Origin: Apostichopus japonicus
Lineage: Eukaryota; Echinodermata; Holothuroidea; Aspidochirotida; Stichopodidae
Assembly: GCF_037975245.1 (NCBI RefSeq)
Contig: NC_092567.1
Location: 19,040,876-19,104,875, forward strand
Length of the DNA stretch: 64,000 nucleotides
Direction of reading: 5' to 3'
In this document: positions 39,201 through 47,970 of the stretch, in pieces
How positions within the stretch are numbered: the first letter of the stretch is position 1
Layout: each line of letters starts with the position of its first letter
The notes under the pieces: generated by a model
What the model saw: the letters and a program-made list of their open reading frames with translations, nothing else
Told to the model about the DNA's origin: nothing
The model's database searches: none
Made by a program: the position numbers and the translations under genes

Positions 39201-41980
39201 GTCGAGTGAGAAGAAAAAAAAACACTTCACAAAGTTAGGGTGACTTCACATATGACATGTATTGACTTACCTGTACTTGTTACAACACTGCACAATAGAG
39301 TCATCATCCCTCTAGGTCTATAATCAATGTGATTTGCCTGCGATATGATTTTCACTAACGCTAATGGTTAAAGTAGTGCCAAACGAGAGAGAATGAACTG
39401 TTAACAATTATCTTCCAAAGAAACCTGTGTCATACTGTATGAAAGTTAGAGGGCCTGAAGTTGTGATCTCAGCGGGATCTTCTTTACTGTGTGCCACTGG
39501 AGATGATCCTGCTAGGATGAAAAAGTCAGGCTCTCTTACTTTGATTCATAAAATTGGAAAGAGCCAAGAAATTTATGGCTAGAATGGTAGAGCTCACCGA
39601 CTGAAAAACTGAATTTCTCATGAAATATCTGGCCTGCTGGTTTCTGGGTTGTATCGAATGAAAGCGGAGCATAACCCCTGGTTGCATGGTAGTGTGGCTT
39701 CAAACTGCCCCGCCCCAACCCTCCCCTCCCTGAAGCAAAGAAATGGCTATTTAAGGGATGGCCACCAACTAACAAGGGTTGGATTGTGCAGTTGGTAGAG
39801 CCCTGGGGTTTGTAACCCAGAGGTCCCTGGTCTTAAAATCCTGTTCTAGACTCATAAATTTCATTCCTTTTTTCCTTTGCCTAAAAACTCCCTATCAGTT
39901 TTGTATTATTCATTTACTAATATATAACTATAAATTAATTAAAAGTAGAATTGTTAGACATGTCAGAGAAATGATCATGTTTTTGATTGGTCCTCATTTC
40001 TCACTCCAGGCTATGGTCAATCAAGGAGACATTGTGGAGTGTGCTACCATTGGACTGAAGGACAGCCTGAAGGGACATGTGCCTGTAGGACTGTGTGTTT
40101 TACGATCAGGTATGCAAAGTCTTCTATTCACATGTAGTTAGAAAAGACAATGTTAGACGAGGTGTCTTGCGGTTAATATGTGTCTTAACATGTCTTATTG
40201 TATCTGAAAATTTGGAAGTGTTATTGTCTAGAGGGACATAGTAGGATTGGGTGTTTCATGATGCATTAAGTTAGAAAGAGAAAGTGACATTAGAAGAAAG
40301 TGTTTTTATTCTTAATGTGTGGCTTAACGTGCCTTAAAATCAGTAAGGGATATTGTCAAGAGTGGCAGATATATGGGGAGTGTGCGTTTTACAACCAGGA
40401 AGTCTCTCGTAATTGAGAAAGCTATTAAAAATTCACTAGAGATGCACCTACCAGTAACGTTTTTGTATTTTGCTGTGATCAGGTTCTTAGGCATCCCACT
40501 TGCATTACGTTAATAAGCTAAGACAACACCAGAAGTGATGTATTATGGTGTATGTATGTCTGCATGTGTCTTACTTAAATAATCTCAAAAAAGCTAATAG
40601 CTAAAAAAAAAATTCTTAAATGGTTAGAGATATAAAGTTGCTGATTTAAAGTGATTTAAGGCTAAAAGTTAAAAAAAAAAATTCTAAAAGGGTTAGAGAT
40701 CATATAAAGTTGCTGATTTAAAGTGATATTTCCTGATATTTTTTAAAATTTTTTATAAGGGGTCACCAAGTCTGAAGACCAAATTGTTAAAGAGGTGATT
40801 CACTGTGTCAGGGACAGTATCGGACCAGTGGCTGCTTTCAAGAGTGCTGTGGTCGTGTCAAAACTACCAAGGACCAGATCAGGGAAAATATCAAGACAGA
40901 CTGTGGCTGCGATGGCAAACGGAGAGGAATTTAAGGTTGGTCACTCGTTAAAACATGTGACATGGATTCGGGAAATTTCAACAATGGTCAATTGTTGAAA
41001 TCCCTTTGTCAGAATAACATTTAACGTCAGTTTTCTCTTGATCCTAGCGGCTTGTTAACAATGTAACAAATGATATCAACCAGCAGTGTAAATAATTTTG
41101 ATTAGATTGTCACAAGTTTAGTGACTTTATATGTCATCATTGTTAGCCGGCCCCAAATATGCTAGAGGGTCAAGTAACTGTCGCTCACGTTTAAAATTTC
41201 AAACGTCTTACCGTCAAAGCCTGAAAGATCTCTCTTGTTCCTCACTGAGAGTTGTCAAATTAAACAATTCCTTTTGTCTGGAAATAATAATGGAGATTTT
41301 TCTGATACATTGAATGAAACTGGTGTAATCCTTGGCCTCACACAATATTCCAGGGACTGTGGCCAGACTATGGTGACCCAGAGTTAGAGGAATCGCCAAA
41401 GGTCACCAGTATTGACCCCAAACATGCTAGAAATTTCACATAATGGTACTCATGGTCCAATTTCAACTAAAAGCGTTTTGACTAACATCCTCAAGACGTT
41501 TTCCACATCGAAACTTTAATGGTCAAATGTTAACAATTCCTCAACGTCTGGAAATATTTGGGAGATGCAGAGCTACTTTTGAAAACTTTTGAGCATTTTT
41601 CAGCATCCTCAAATTTGGGGCCAGTTGATTTATAACCAGTGTTGTAGTACTGGAAATGGATTCTAAAATGGCTGAACTCAGACTATGGTACTTGGAGCCT
41701 CCAATACTTGGAAGTACTTGGTACTCAGATAAAAGTAGTTGACTACAGAACTGTTGATAAGACTACGCGTATCCGCTCTGCAGAGTGTCAAGTTGCTGGT
41801 CCAGTCATCCTTTGGTAAAGGAACTTCCACATTTTTTTGTTGATGAATCACATAAGAAAGAATTTATTAGATCCTCTCTCTCTATTTCTCTTTGCCTCTC
41901 AGATACCTCCTACAATTGAAGATCCAACAGCTTACAGCGAAGTAAGAGAGGCCTTGCAGAAAGCAGGAATCATTTCTTAA
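26589..41980 (+). CDS. ACSS3: Acyl-CoA synthetase short-chain family member 3
   Basis: A complete 16-exon gene; the joined coding sequence is 2145 nt, giving 714 residues, against 686 in human ACSS3. Family knowledge: this ANL-superfamily enzyme joins propionate or acetate to CoA through an acyl-AMP intermediate in the mitochondrial matrix. Seen: a basic, serine-rich N-terminus free of acidic residues for about 20 positions (a likely transit peptide), the P-loop TSGTTGLPK (322-330), HWWQTETGW (470-478), GYYDTMDAG (557-565), [14 protein letters not shown] (578-591) and TRSGKI with catalytic Lys 673. An in-frame stop lies two codons upstream of the ATG, so this is the first usable Met. All junctions are GT-AG and keep frame. 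One oddity: Ala follows the P-loop lysine where Gly is usual. Confidence 0.95.
26695..26722 (+). other. Perfect GAAA-capped hairpin in ACSS3 exon 1
   Basis: ACCGTAACGTTA is followed by GAAA and then TAACGTTACGGT: 12 pairs closing a GNRA-type tetraloop. It begins 106 nt after the start codon and encodes part of a YRNVRNNV stretch. Confidence 0.8.
27628..27772 (+). CDS. ACSS3: ACSS3 exon 2
   Basis: Residues 128-175, beginning [17 protein letters not shown] and including AIIHDSPVT, typical of the ACS N-terminal region. The acceptor is AAAACAG and the donor GTACTC. The last 18 nt and the following 45 nt reappear in degraded form 600 bp downstream. Confidence 0.93.
27906..28226 (+). mobile_element. 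MITE family M1, copy C (right end lost)
   Basis: Starts TTAAAGGCATTGAAGACTCG and follows the M1 interior to ACCGGCAT, where the similarity stops. The right terminal repeat is missing. It lies in ACSS3 intron 2, sense orientation. Confidence 0.8.
28300..28485 (+). repeat. Tandem repeat holding a copy of ACSS3 exon 2's end
   Basis: GGGATCACACAGCAGTATATAA at 28300 recurs as GGGATCAAGCAGCAGGTTATAA at about 28427. Between them, 28352-28413 is about 85 percent identical to 27755-27817, which spans the last 18 coding bases of exon 2, its donor and the intron start. In the copy the donor has become GTATTT. Confidence 0.65.
29101..29289 (+). CDS. ACSS3: ACSS3 exon 3
   Basis: Residues 176-238, in phase 0 at both ends. 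It contains [20 protein letters not shown] and [16 protein letters not shown], highly characteristic of acetyl/propionyl-CoA synthetases. The acceptor is ATCATTGCAG; the donor is GTTAGT. Confidence 0.96.
29677..29808 (+). CDS. ACSS3: ACSS3 exon 4
   Basis: Residues 239-282, starting [20 protein letters not shown]. This matches the family segment that leads to the linker before the AMP-binding P-loop. The donor GTAAGT is perfect. Confidence 0.95.
29925..30962. repeat. ACCAA-type satellite with about 170-bp higher-order unit
   Basis: Nearly 1 kb of the plus strand is built of A, C and some T with very few G, from variants of ACCAAACC and CCATACCAAA. A longer block recurs: CCAATGGAACCGACACC at 30521 and 30691, CCAATTGAACCGACACC at 30861, and looser copies near 30361 and 30179. 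It lies in ACSS3 intron 4. Confidence 0.85.
31343..31406 (+). repeat. Two-copy 32-bp tandem duplication
   Basis: ATGAAGCTGTGTATAGTAAG and the 12 bases after it occur twice back to back without a mismatch, at the edge of the LINE remnant. Confidence 0.85.
31383..31679 (+). pseudogene. LINE reverse-transcriptase C-terminal remnant
   Basis: An open stretch translates to a peptide with [24 protein letters not shown] and [16 protein letters not shown], then a stop. The RRLRxxGHVxR ... GRPxxxW ... A.DRxxWRR layout is typical of the C-terminal end of non-LTR retrotransposon polyproteins. It is followed by a short (TAC)n run, as LINE 3' tails often are. No upstream reverse-transcriptase domain is present, so it is 5'-truncated. 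It sits in ACSS3 intron 4, sense. Confidence 0.75.
32531..32745. mobile_element. MITE family M2, copy 4 (right end decayed)
   Basis: TTAATGGTATGCGGTATTGG, then CCCCAAATATGCTAG, GGTCAAAATTCTTGAACTG and TCTGAGAACATTTTGGAGGG follow the copy at 7759. The right terminal repeat is hard to see. It lies in ACSS3 intron 4. Confidence 0.65.
32940..33083 (+). CDS. ACSS3: ACSS3 exon 5 (AMP-binding P-loop)
   Basis: Residues 283-330, ending in [16 protein letters not shown], the A3 phosphate-binding loop of ANL enzymes. The acceptor is TCCTGCAG and the donor is GTGAGT. Confidence 0.97.
33635..33715 (+). CDS. ACSS3: ACSS3 exon 6
   Basis: Residues 331-357: [19 protein letters not shown] and onward. GYAVVLYW matches the family. 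The first two residues are Ala-Pro where the family usually has Gly-Val. The only in-frame acceptor I see is TACTTGAG, just before 33635. Confidence 0.85.
33945..34169 (-). mobile_element. tRNA-derived SINE (SINE-A), copy 2
   Basis: Read on the minus strand, the head has TTAGCTCAGTGGTTAACGCC, a very good pol III A box, then a degraded B box. The tail carries CTGACTTCGGTCAG (34019-34006), GGCTTTGATAAGCC and CCTGCTTGCAGG, each able to form a hairpin, and ends at a TATG-like repeat. It is near-identical in the tail to the copy at 55597. It lies in ACSS3 intron 6. Confidence 0.85.
34236..34922. repeat. 74-76 bp minisatellite, about nine units
   Basis: AGATCCTATGGTGTA starts at 34291, 34367, 34443, 34519, 34593, 34667, 34741, 34815 and 34889: first a 76-bp step, then 74. 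A variant unit (CTGATATATAACAGATCC, then GTACAGATG) appears at 34593 and 34815, three units apart, showing a trimeric higher-order block. It fills most of ACSS3 intron 6. Confidence 0.93.
35119..35214 (+). CDS. ACSS3: ACSS3 exon 7
   Basis: Residues 358-389: [20 protein letters not shown] followed by [12 protein letters not shown]. WWxxSDxGWxxGHSYxxYxPL is diagnostic of acetyl/propionyl-CoA synthetases. In phase 0 at both ends. Confidence 0.97.
35565..35862 (-). mobile_element. tRNA-derived SINE-like element (SINE-B)
   Basis: Read on the minus strand, the head has TTGGCTAAGGCG (A-box-like; plus 35836-35847) and GGTTCGATTC (a perfect B-box core; 35801-35810). The body carries CAAGATGCTTTATCTCAC and GGCGCAGTATATAACTGC, and the end has AAAGCGCTATATAAAT. 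There is no long coding frame with meaning. It lies in ACSS3 intron 7. Confidence 0.75.
36209..36273. repeat. (TA)n microsatellite, 65 nt
   Basis: An uninterrupted TA repeat ending 48 bp before the exon 8 start in ACSS3 intron 7. Confidence 0.95.
36321..36472 (+). CDS. ACSS3: ACSS3 exon 8
   Basis: Residues 390-439 plus two bases: [37 protein letters not shown]. FTAPTAxRAIRxxD is a family landmark. The acceptor is ATTTTCAG; the donor is GTAAGT. Confidence 0.96.
36847..36950 (+). CDS. ACSS3: ACSS3 exon 9
   Basis: Residues 441-474 with split codons at both ends. [18 protein letters not shown] and PVIDHWWQT are the family's VAGE and HWWQT motifs, which line the adenylate pocket. The donor is GTACTC. 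Confidence 0.95.
36989..37027 (-). repeat. C-rich tract, G4-prone on the minus strand
   Basis: Repeated CCCCTCCCC blocks within intron 9, 40 bp after exon 9. Confidence 0.6.
37476..37571 (+). CDS. ACSS3: ACSS3 exon 10
   Basis: Completes the E of WQTETG and continues [16 protein letters not shown], then [11 protein letters not shown]. The donor is GTGAGT. It encodes residues 476-506. Confidence 0.95.
38066..38132 (+). CDS. ACSS3: ACSS3 exon 11
   Basis: Residues 508-528, VHVLDSDNG and [10 protein letters not shown], equivalent to the strand before the KLPLPPG segment. The shortest internal exon at 67 nt; acceptor TATTGTAG, donor GTAAGT. Confidence 0.92.
38165..38212 (+). repeat. G-quadruplex-prone tract in intron 11
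   Basis: GGGG, GGG, GGG, GGG and GGG runs with short loops begin 33 bp after the exon 11 donor on the sense strand. Confidence 0.55.
38535..38616 (+). CDS. ACSS3: ACSS3 exon 12
   Basis: Residues 530-556: [18 protein letters not shown] and [18 protein letters not shown] matches ACSS3. Acceptor TTGCCAG, donor GTAAGT. Confidence 0.95.
38894..39016 (+). CDS. ACSS3: ACSS3 exon 13 (hinge region)
   Basis: Residues 557-597, GYYDTMDAG to SASAVEE. Includes the hinge RVDD and NVAGHRIS, where the C-terminal domain rotates between the adenylation and thioester steps. The donor GTCAGC is weaker than the others. Confidence 0.95.
39781..39850 (+). mobile_element. tRNA-Thr(UGU)-like SINE head or tRNA pseudogene
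   Basis: TGCAGTTGGTAGAGC resembles a D-arm with A box. CTGGG and CCCAG can pair around a loop containing TGT in the anticodon position. The T-arm (GGTCTTAAAATCC) has lost the GTTCRA core. It lies in ACSS3 intron 13. Confidence 0.5.
40010..40109 (+). CDS. ACSS3: ACSS3 exon 14
   Basis: Residues 598-630, [18 protein letters not shown], then [14 protein letters not shown]. KDxLKGHVPxxxCVLR matches the C-terminal domain of ACSS3. Acceptor TCACTCCAG, donor GTATGC. Confidence 0.94.
40622..40730. repeat. Two-copy tandem repeat, 69-bp period
   Basis: GGTTAGAGATATAAAGTTGC starts at 40622 and a close copy at 40691, followed by TGATTTAAAGTGAT in both. It ends about 30 bp before the exon 15 acceptor. 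Confidence 0.75.
40760..40935 (+). CDS. ACSS3: ACSS3 exon 15 (catalytic lysine)
   Basis: Completes Gly 631, then residues 632-689. Contains [13 protein letters not shown] and [11 protein letters not shown] with catalytic Lys 673 (A10 motif), needed for adenylate formation and a target of acylation in relatives. The acceptor is TTTATAAG. Confidence 0.95.
41146..41636. mobile_element. Two decayed M2-like MITEs in ACSS3 intron 15
   Basis: GGCCCCAAATATGCTAG at about 41149 and GACCCCAAACATGCTAG at about 41420 are M2 left ends. AAATTTGGGGCCAG near 41620 is a right end. The interiors share CTCACTGAGA and CTGGAAATA..GGAGAT with each other. Confidence 0.5.
41903..41980 (+). CDS. ACSS3: ACSS3 exon 16 (C-terminus and stop)
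   Basis: Residues 690-714: [25 protein letters not shown], stop TAA at 41978-41980. Human ACSS3 likewise ends IEDPxxxxxVEEMLKxA. Acceptor CCTCTCAG. Confidence 0.95.
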   Translation: MPPTIEDPTAYSEVREALQKAGIIS

Positions 41981-42118
41981 AAAGTGGTTCAATGTTAAGT
42001 CAATCATGAACAGAATGCATGCAAGGTCAATTATAAAGGAGCAAAGACATTCTTGGCTTGACCGTGATTCAGGATCCAGTGATCTCAGGGGTGCACATTC
42101 TTTTGTTTTTATCCAGCC

Positions 42119-42455
42119 TTAAAGGCATTGAAGACTCGCCCAAACTGCGTGTCACTCTCTGGAAAAAGTTAACTTTCCGTAGCTTGCAAGTGAAGTTTTC
42201 TTCTTGTCGCTACAAAATGGGGACAGTTATGAAATGTGATACCTTGTTTTCTTTATCTGGACCTGAGATGTCCAGCGCTGCTATGTACACTGTGTTGTGG
42301 GTATTAACCATAGCTGCATGTATTGACTGTACACTAGTGTCTAATGTGTGTATTTTCTGGCATCGATGGTGGTGTCTAACAATTCTGTTACACCTCATTC
42401 GAACAGATTACTGGCATCAGACGTTTCTTTGTGCGCGAGTCTTCACTACCTTTAA
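42119..42455 (+). mobile_element. MITE family M1, copy D
   Basis: A complete copy, TTAA to TTAA (337 bp): TTAAAGGCATTGAAGACTCG at the left, GCGCGAGTCTTCACTACC then TTTAA at the right. It begins 139 bp after the ACSS3 stop codon, so it may lie in the 3' untranslated region. Confidence 0.88.
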
Positions 42456-45400
42456 TGTTCTTTGGTTTTAGACCCAAATTTTAATATTGCTGCAACTTTT
42501 CAAGAGTACTCTCCTGGTGGTTCTACATATCCCAGAAAATCAGCAGAGATGGGATTTTAATGAAAAAAGTTTGATTCAGGTCCCTCAGTGTGTGTATTCA
42601 AGTTTTACTAATTGAAAGGCATTTAAACCAAGAGACCATAAGATAATATAAGAAAAATGCTATATTTTTGCATCATGAAAATCTTCATCATAGCCAGAGG
42701 AGTAAACTCCCCATATCATGTTGTATTTATCATGTTGTTCAAATGTTGTTGTTTCTTGAAATGTTCAAGAAATGAGACGAAGGTCTTCACCACTTAATGA
42801 AGATGTAAACATTTAATAAGGATGGCGTGAGGGGGATACCAAGGGGGAGGGGGGTTGGGGGAGGGGTGCTTGTTAAACCTTTTCTAAATTCTCTAGATCG
42901 AGCTCTTGTATTGATTTGAATCCTCAGGAAACGGCGGTAGAATTGAAAACAACATTTTTGTTGGCCACCTTTGAGTGTTGTTGATGTATAACTGGTTAGA
43001 GATTCTTGTGCGTGGGTATCATAAAGTATGTATTTCATGGGTTAATATTGCTAAATAAGCATCGCATGGTGGTGTCTTTATCTCTCTGTAGGAGGTGCGA
43101 TCCAGGTGACGAAGAAATAATTTTTGATTTTGATACACAGATCTTTGACTCTTGTTGGCTCAATTTGTATGATATCATGACCTAGGAGTTTAAATAATTT
43201 GTTTTATTGCTGCATTTTGCTTTAAATTTGACATAAGCTTCATAAATTTGCTTAAATAATCTTTTTTATTGCTGCATTCTTCGTTAAATTTGACATAAGC
43301 TTCATAAATTTGCTTTATTATCACTTTTGTTCAGTAGTAGAAATATTGTAATGTCTAATCAAAGAACAACAATATGGTTGGTCCTCAGTTAATCCAATTT
43401 TTTTTATCAAGCAAATCATATTTAATTCTTACTTACTTATTGGACTATTCTGTGCACCAGGATCGTCAAGTTAGCAAAATAGAAAACAGCTCTGTTTGTC
43501 AAATTCTTAGAATCATCAAGAGTAACTTTTTGGAAAGTGTCTTAACATTTCATTTCATTCCATTTATTTCATTTCATTTATTAGTTTCTTTGCAACAACT
43601 ACATAAATCATGCAGTGTCATAAATGGATGTCATAACAGACAAATTTACAGTAACACAATATACATGACGGTATATAAATCGATGCAAAAAGAAGTGACC
43701 TAAAAAAAACCTTGGTTGGCTGGTCAATTTGCCTATTTATGATACTAAATTTTAGTAGAATTAATATATCATACTATTAAGTGCACATTAGTACTAATTA
43801 TGAAAGCAATAAAATAAATATATATTTTTGGGTAAACTCTTGGCATAATCATGTAAAAATAAGAAGCAAACTTAATCATTGCTTGAAAAAATTTGGGAAA
43901 ATTGTCTTAAAATCATGTCATTTATGGAGAATAAGATATATGCTTTAGTTATTAGTCTATATTATAAAGTCTATAGTCAAAGGTGAAAAAGAATTTGTTC
44001 AATATCATAAGGTTGTTAGTATCATGTAAATCAATCATCCGCAAACTGTGAGGCCATGACACATGGTTCTTGCAACCCCACTGGTCGGAACCCACTTTAA
44101 GAACGATGTTACCTGGAAGGAAAAATAATTTGGACCTTTCTTAAGCACAAGACAGCTCTTTTTTTATGTACTTTGCACAAAATATATTCATAGGTTTATA
44201 ACCATTAATATTATTATGACTAAAATGTTTGTTGAACATTTACCAGTGCCAAATACATTCTGGGATATCAAGAAATAAACATGTCAAAATCATTGAAGAG
44301 TTGATTTTCTCCTTTCTCAATTTTTCTGTCTATTAGTGCAATATTTATGGAAAATGATCATTCAGCAAACCAAGGGCAACACCCCCCTCCCCCCCCCCCC
44401 CTTTGTAGAATGCTGTATCCATCTCTGCTGATGAATCTTTGTGCTACATTGAGGGTGCATTCAACTTTGTGTGAATGTTGAATAATTCAACCTGGTTGTT
44501 GTAAAGTTACAAACTAATAAAACAACACAGAATATAAGCTTTGAAATCATTGTTATTACGGATGGTTTATTTGTAGTACTAATGCACAGGCGCACAGCTT
44601 GGTTAAGCTCCCGAAATGGCAGTTCTCGCAATACACCGTTAGACGGTAGGATGTACATGTATGTAATTTAAGTACTACAGCAAGAGTATGTGTGTAACGA
44701 ATTACGTTCTCTATATTTTCTCACTCCTCAATTATCTCCAAGTCATGCGCTACGTAGAATGATGCATGATGGGATTTGTTAACAGGACAACATATGAATA
44801 ATCATGAACTTGGATATGACAATCATCTCTCTGTATTTGACAATATTTTCTCAAAGGCTGCCATCTCTTATCACCAAAGAAACTATGCAATAAAGGCTCA
44901 AAATGTGATGTCATATTATAGATAGGCTCAAGTTTTCACCCTTATAGGTCAAGTATCTTCAAATCTATATCTCCCAAACAGACTAATATTACCCCTTCCC
45001 TTCCCTCCCCCCCCCCACCTCCCCAAAAAATAAAAATTCCCAAAGAGACAGACTTTCTTAACCTGGGCAGTCATTCATATTAACAGGCTTAGAAAAGACA
45101 GAAGAAAATAGAAGTCATATTAATTTTTTCTTTTGTTCCAATCTATTACAAATTGTTATACACATCAGGCACAGAAAGACATCAATTGTTTTTTTTATTA
45201 CATAAAAAAACAATATAGAAATAGGAAGAAGTGAGATCATTTTTGTAAAACTTGTGTGATATTAAGAAATGATTTCCTCTGTTCTTTGCATCAAAGGAAG
45301 TACATTTTTAACAAACTACTACTTCGAACCCCTTCCCCTTTCATTTTACACTCCAAAATACCATTGTCTTAAATGCTATCGCATAATCAGAATTCATTAT

Positions 45401-46537
45401 CTCCGACCAACTTCAGTTCATGATTGCAAATTGGCTTTGGCAAATGAGTCACTTTATGTTGAGGTCAATGTTGGATCATTTCCAGTAATTTTTCTATCTT
45501 GAGTCAAGTAAGTGACTACATTCATCATAATATCTCTATGATGAAATATGTCACAGATATTTTGTCTTTTTCTGTTTCATTTTCAACCTTTTTTATTCAT
45601 CTTGGAGAATTGGGTGACTTTAGTCATGACTCGTTCGTTACAACACTTACGACTCTTCACATGTTCTCGACATCGACATTCATCTTCTCGACATCGACTC
45701 TACACCACATCTTCACAACAAACTTGATATACATATGTTATCTTTAACAATGGTGTTTCCTGACAACTTCATTATTGTTCCTTCAAGCCATGACTTGAGT
45801 CACTTAATTTCAAAAGTAACTCAAAGAAGTCTGTGAAATTTCTCCCCATAGAGACAAGCAACTCGAGTCCATGACTCAATCGAATCAGGAAAAATCACTG
45901 AAAATGACTCAACTCCCCACCCCCCACGTTACATCAACTCTGCTGCTGAAAATGTCTGTTCAACTTCTAATTCCAACATATGTTACAAAACTTCCAGGTC
46001 ATTGGTTCAGAGAGCGAGGTGGTAATTTAAGACAACAACAATTATTGGTCCACTCAAAACATGATATCACCCTGTGTTGACAACCTCAAATCTCGCTCCA
46101 GACATTTCATATCACAACAGACATTTGTACAATTGCTTTCAAGTTTGATTAAAGATAGGTAAGAAAACAAAAGAAATATGACATTGGTTCACATTTTACA
46201 TTCATTGATTATATAGGCACTACCGACACAAACTTTCTTACACCCTCTTTAGCTGTAGATGTTACTGACGATTGTCGGAATGCAGTTACAGAATTGTGAA
46301 CAAAGTAAACCGATACTCCAAGAACATAATTTAAATAAAAAAGAACTGTGGCCTTTATTATAGCATTAACTATATTGTTAGAATATGAAAACTTTACATA
46401 ACAAATTTAATGCATCACACCTTTTAGGTTTAATATGTTTGTTTCATTGCTCACATTGGCCAGCCCATCAATATTGATGACTGTGACTTTCTAGCAAGTC
46501 TTCCAAGTAACACTGTGACCACAAATCTTCTTACAAG
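42456..46537. other. Intergenic, nothing recognised
   Basis: No gene. Contains a 62-bp duplication at 43196-43320 (GACATAAGCTTCATAAATTT twice), C runs near 44385 and 45007, and AATAAA signals at 43808 and near 44274, any of which could serve ACSS3. Confidence 0.45.
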
Positions 46538-46903
46538 TTAAAGGGTGTGAAGATTCGTGCACAAAGAAACGTCTCATGCCGGTAATCTGACCTAGTTTCG
46601 AATGAGGTGTAACAGAAGTGTTAGACACCACCATCGATCCAAGAAAATACACACACGACTTGCTACCGTCGGTTATTAGACACTAGTGTACAGTCAGTAC
46701 ATACAGCTACGGTCAATACCCACAACACAGTGTACATAGCAGCGATGGACATCTCAGGTCTTAATAAGAGATAACAAGGTATCATGTTTCATTACTGTTT
46801 GCATTTTGTAGCGACAAGAAGAAAACTTAACCGGCAAGCAACGGAAAGTTAACTTTTTCAGGTCGCGACATGCGGTTTTGGGGCAAGTCTTCAATGCCTT
46901 TAA
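46538..46903 (-). mobile_element. MITE family M1, copy E
   Basis: A complete 366-bp copy: TTAAAGGGTGTGAAGATTCG on the left, CAAGTCTTCAATGCC then TTTAA on the right, TTAA at both ends. It retains the CACCACCATCGATCC and ACTAGTGTACAGTCA interior blocks. Confidence 0.88.
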
Positions 46904-47558
46904 GTATAAAGCCCACAAATATCATCCCTTCTAGAATATTCACAATTTGTGTGAACCAATTTCAGTAAAGTACAATATTGAAATAAACTGAGATAAAAAT
47001 AGATTAATTTTCATCAGTTAATTATAAAATTAATTAAATGCACTTAAATTAGATCAACAAGCTGACTGGTCATTCAACCAAGGCATTATATGACAGCTGC
47101 TTATGGTAATTATAATATTTGTTGATTCAAAGTAAACAATAATACAATAGAATATAAAAGACTACAGTGACCGAACAATAAAAACAAGTTGAGAAGTTGT
47201 TGACAAACCGAGTATACACATATATGCTGTGGGTAGCCAAATCACAAAAGACAGAAATTAAATAAAAAATAACAGGTTACCTTTGATCAAATACTAATTA
47301 AACTCAATTAGCTGCTATAAAGAAGCTGGCTCTGTGAAATGTTGTACGAGACAGATCGAATCAGTGAAATGTGATTCCACAACAGTTTTGTGTTTTATCT
47401 GCAACAGTAGTCAGTTAGAATGTAGCAAAAAAGTGATTAGTTTTATGCATGTTCCAGGGTAATGGTTGTTACAATCCTTTAGTTCTTGTTATTGTCCCTT
47501 TTGGCCTTCCATATTCCTTTCCTGTCTTTCCCAACATTGTGTCACACAAGCTCTTTGT
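46904..47558. other. Intergenic, nothing recognised
   Basis: AT-rich sequence without a supported gene or repeat. Confidence 0.4.
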
Positions 47559-47566
47559 GTATCTTG

Positions 47567-47970
47567 TAGGGATGCACCTGATCCAAATTTTTGGATCCGG
47601 CCGGAACCGGATCTTGCCGGATAGTACGTGAAATCCGGCCGGATAAAAACCCGGCCGGAACCAGATTTTTTCATTACACAAAAGAAAATCATTAATAAGA
47701 AGTAGAAGGATGAAACAAGGAGCAAATCTTAGGTCAGACCATTGAGAAAATTAAATTAAACATGTTAAACCTAATTTTTCCTTACTTTGAATATTTTTTG
47801 GAAATAGTTTACATTGATTTAATTTAATACCAACACCTTTTTAAGGAATAATTCAGGCCAGATTTTGAAAAATATCGGGCCGGATTTTGAAAAATATCCG
47901 GCCGGAACCAGATAATTGCTCACTATCCGGCCGGATAGTCCGGCCGGACCGGATATCCGGTGCATCCCTA
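47567..47970. mobile_element. hAT-type MITE with six CCGGCCGG sites
   Basis: A 404-bp element with terminal repeats TAGGGATGCACC / GGTGCATCCCTA and a perfect 8-bp duplication GTATCTTG (47559-47566 and 47971-47978). Both subterminal regions hold three CCGGCCGG palindromes: 47597, 47635 and 47651 on the left; 47898, 47927 and 47940 on the right. The middle is AT-rich and non-coding. The 8-bp duplication and the TAGGGATGCACC tip are typical of hAT elements. Subterminal repeats of this kind often bind transposase; that role is inferred. Confidence 0.95.

Noticed and set aside
39781-39850. Functional tRNA-Thr
   Set aside because: The T-arm lacks the GTTCRA core and the acceptor stem does not pair; kept only as a tRNA-derived element.
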